8,398 nt of DNA from Acidobacteriota bacterium (GTDB lineage: Bacteria; Acidobacteriota; Vicinamibacteria; Marinacidobacterales; SMYC01): contig JAJCXL010000054.1 in NCBI GenBank assembly GCA_029263435.1, positions 1 to 8,398 on the forward strand, read 5' to 3'. The notes below the pieces were generated by a model. It was given only the letters and a program-made list of their open reading frames with translations. It was not told the origin of the DNA and ran no database searches. Every line of letters starts with the position of its first letter. Position 1 is the first letter of the stretch. Below are positions 8,111 through 8,398 of the stretch, piece after piece. The position numbers were made by a program, and so were the translations under genes.

Positions 8111-8140
8111 ATTTTGGATCGGCTGTCCACGACGGGACAA
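8111..8140 (-). promoter_or_regulatory. Candidate promoter of the SIR2-TIR/STAND/PKD block
   Basis: On the minus strand, TTGTCC (8135-8140) and CAAAAT (8111-8116) are 18 bases apart, each matching four of six sigma-70 consensus positions. Transcription would start near 8104 and give a leader of about 50 bases containing an A7 tract and the strong ribosome site. The 11-bp tandem repeats begin immediately upstream of the -35 hexamer, where an activator or repressor array would sit. This is an eye-made prediction only. Confidence 0.35.
8124..8139. repeat. Short inverted repeat overlapping the candidate -35
   Basis: TGTCC and GGACA are perfect 5-bp inverted arms separated by six bases (ACGACG). 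The right arm overlaps the candidate -35 hexamer, so a dimeric regulator bound here could block or assist polymerase. Arms this short can arise by chance. Confidence 0.35.
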
Positions 8141-8141
8141 T

Positions 8142-8196
8142 CTTAGCTCCGGCTTAGCTCCGGCTTAGCTCCGGCTTAGCTCTGGCTTAGCTCCGG
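8142..8196. repeat. Five tandem copies of an 11-bp unit
   Basis: The unit CTTAGCTCCGG occurs five times head to tail on the plus strand (starts 8142, 8153, 8164, 8175, 8186). Only copy four differs, with CTCTGG for CTCCGG. The unit contains the self-complementary AGCT and CCGG. Eleven bases is about one turn of B-DNA, so all copies face the same side of the helix. On either strand 11 is not a multiple of three, and the unit contains stop triplets (TAG on plus, TAA on minus), so the array cannot be coding. It fills most of the gap upstream of the SIR2-TIR block, directly before its candidate promoter. It could be a phased binding-site array or a slippage-prone variable-length element. Confidence 0.93.
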
Positions 8197-8236
8197 CACG
8201 GCGCGGGATGAGCTTCGGTTGGAAGCGGGAAGGGGC

Positions 8237-8398
8237 TCAGTTTCGCAGGTTTCGATACAGCACCCGAATCATTTTGTACGCTTGGACGAAGTCCGCCGAT
8301 TCGAACGAGACCGAAAGGTGGCTTTCGCGCTCGACGCTCGGCAGGATCGCAGCGATGTCCGCGAGATCGGGGTTCTTGTACGTGATCGTGACTCTCGA
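8237..8398 (-). CDS. Unknown protein, C-terminal 53 residues only
   Basis: A frame open from the window edge ends at TGA (8237-8239), so only the C-terminus is present. The composition is protein-like and unlike an antisense shadow: it begins RVTITYKNPDLADIAAIL and ends with a helix-like segment, YKMIRVLYRNL. A pattern of beta strand, helix, beta strand, helix is plausible. I do not recognise the family. It lies on the same strand and upstream of the SIR2-TIR block, about 180 bases away across the tandem repeats, so it could be a further component of the same system or an unrelated neighbour. A small hairpin (GCTTC/GAAGC, 8212-8226) lies just downstream of its stop without a T tract, too weak to call a terminator. 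Confidence 0.7.
   Translation of the reverse strand, partial: SRVTITYKNPDLADIAAILPSVERESHLSVSFESADFVQAYKMIRVLYRNLRN

Noticed and set aside
8142..8196. CRISPR array
   Set aside because: The repeats are 11 bp and directly adjacent with no spacers, so they are a simple tandem array.

Overview
The window is GC-rich, densely coding bacterial DNA. It suggests a Gram-negative soil or sediment bacterium. The secreted PKD-domain protein has an N-terminal module and a Gly/Ala-rich linker of a kind I associate with Acidobacteriota; this placement comes from memory, not a search, and Myxococcota or another GC-rich phylum remains possible. Most genes lack a strong Shine-Dalgarno sequence. The clear exception is upstream of the SIR2-TIR gene.

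Layout. Bases 1-840 (+) hold the 3' part of a MoxR-family AAA+ ATPase gene, cut by the window start. It runs convergently into a pyruvate kinase gene at 891-2348 (-). After a 164-base gap, also on the minus strand, comes a tight three-gene block read from right to left: a SIR2-TIR protein (8024-6693, possibly starting at 8054), a membrane-anchored nSTAND1 ATPase with a C-terminal FGE-sulfatase/C-type-lectin-like domain (6696-4075), and a secreted or envelope protein with two PKD domains (4063-2513). The first two genes overlap by ATGA. The second and third are 11 bases apart, or overlap by GTGA if the GTG start is used. About 212 bases upstream of the block hold a candidate promoter, a small inverted repeat and five tandem copies of an 11-bp unit. 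A further minus-strand gene of unknown function enters at the right edge (8237-8398).

How the genes may work together. The block resembles a STAND-type biological conflict (immune) module. The effector protein carries two NAD-related domains, SIR2 and TIR. The TIR domain keeps the likely catalytic Glu, while the SIR2 domain has lost the usual Asn and His. The STAND protein has intact Walker A and B motifs, one transmembrane helix with a strongly positive N-terminal flank (N-in, C-out), a long coiled coil, and an FGE-fold domain without the FGE cysteines, so it is probably a binding domain. The PKD protein has a signal peptide and three Cys pairs. My hypothesis is an envelope-spanning system in which an external or periplasmic signal is sensed by the FGE domain and PKD partner, the cytoplasmic STAND ATPase oligomerises, and the SIR2-TIR protein consumes or converts NAD+. 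The domain assignments are well supported. The sensing direction and the defence role are inference.

MoxR and pyruvate kinase are ordinary cellular genes flanking this accessory block.
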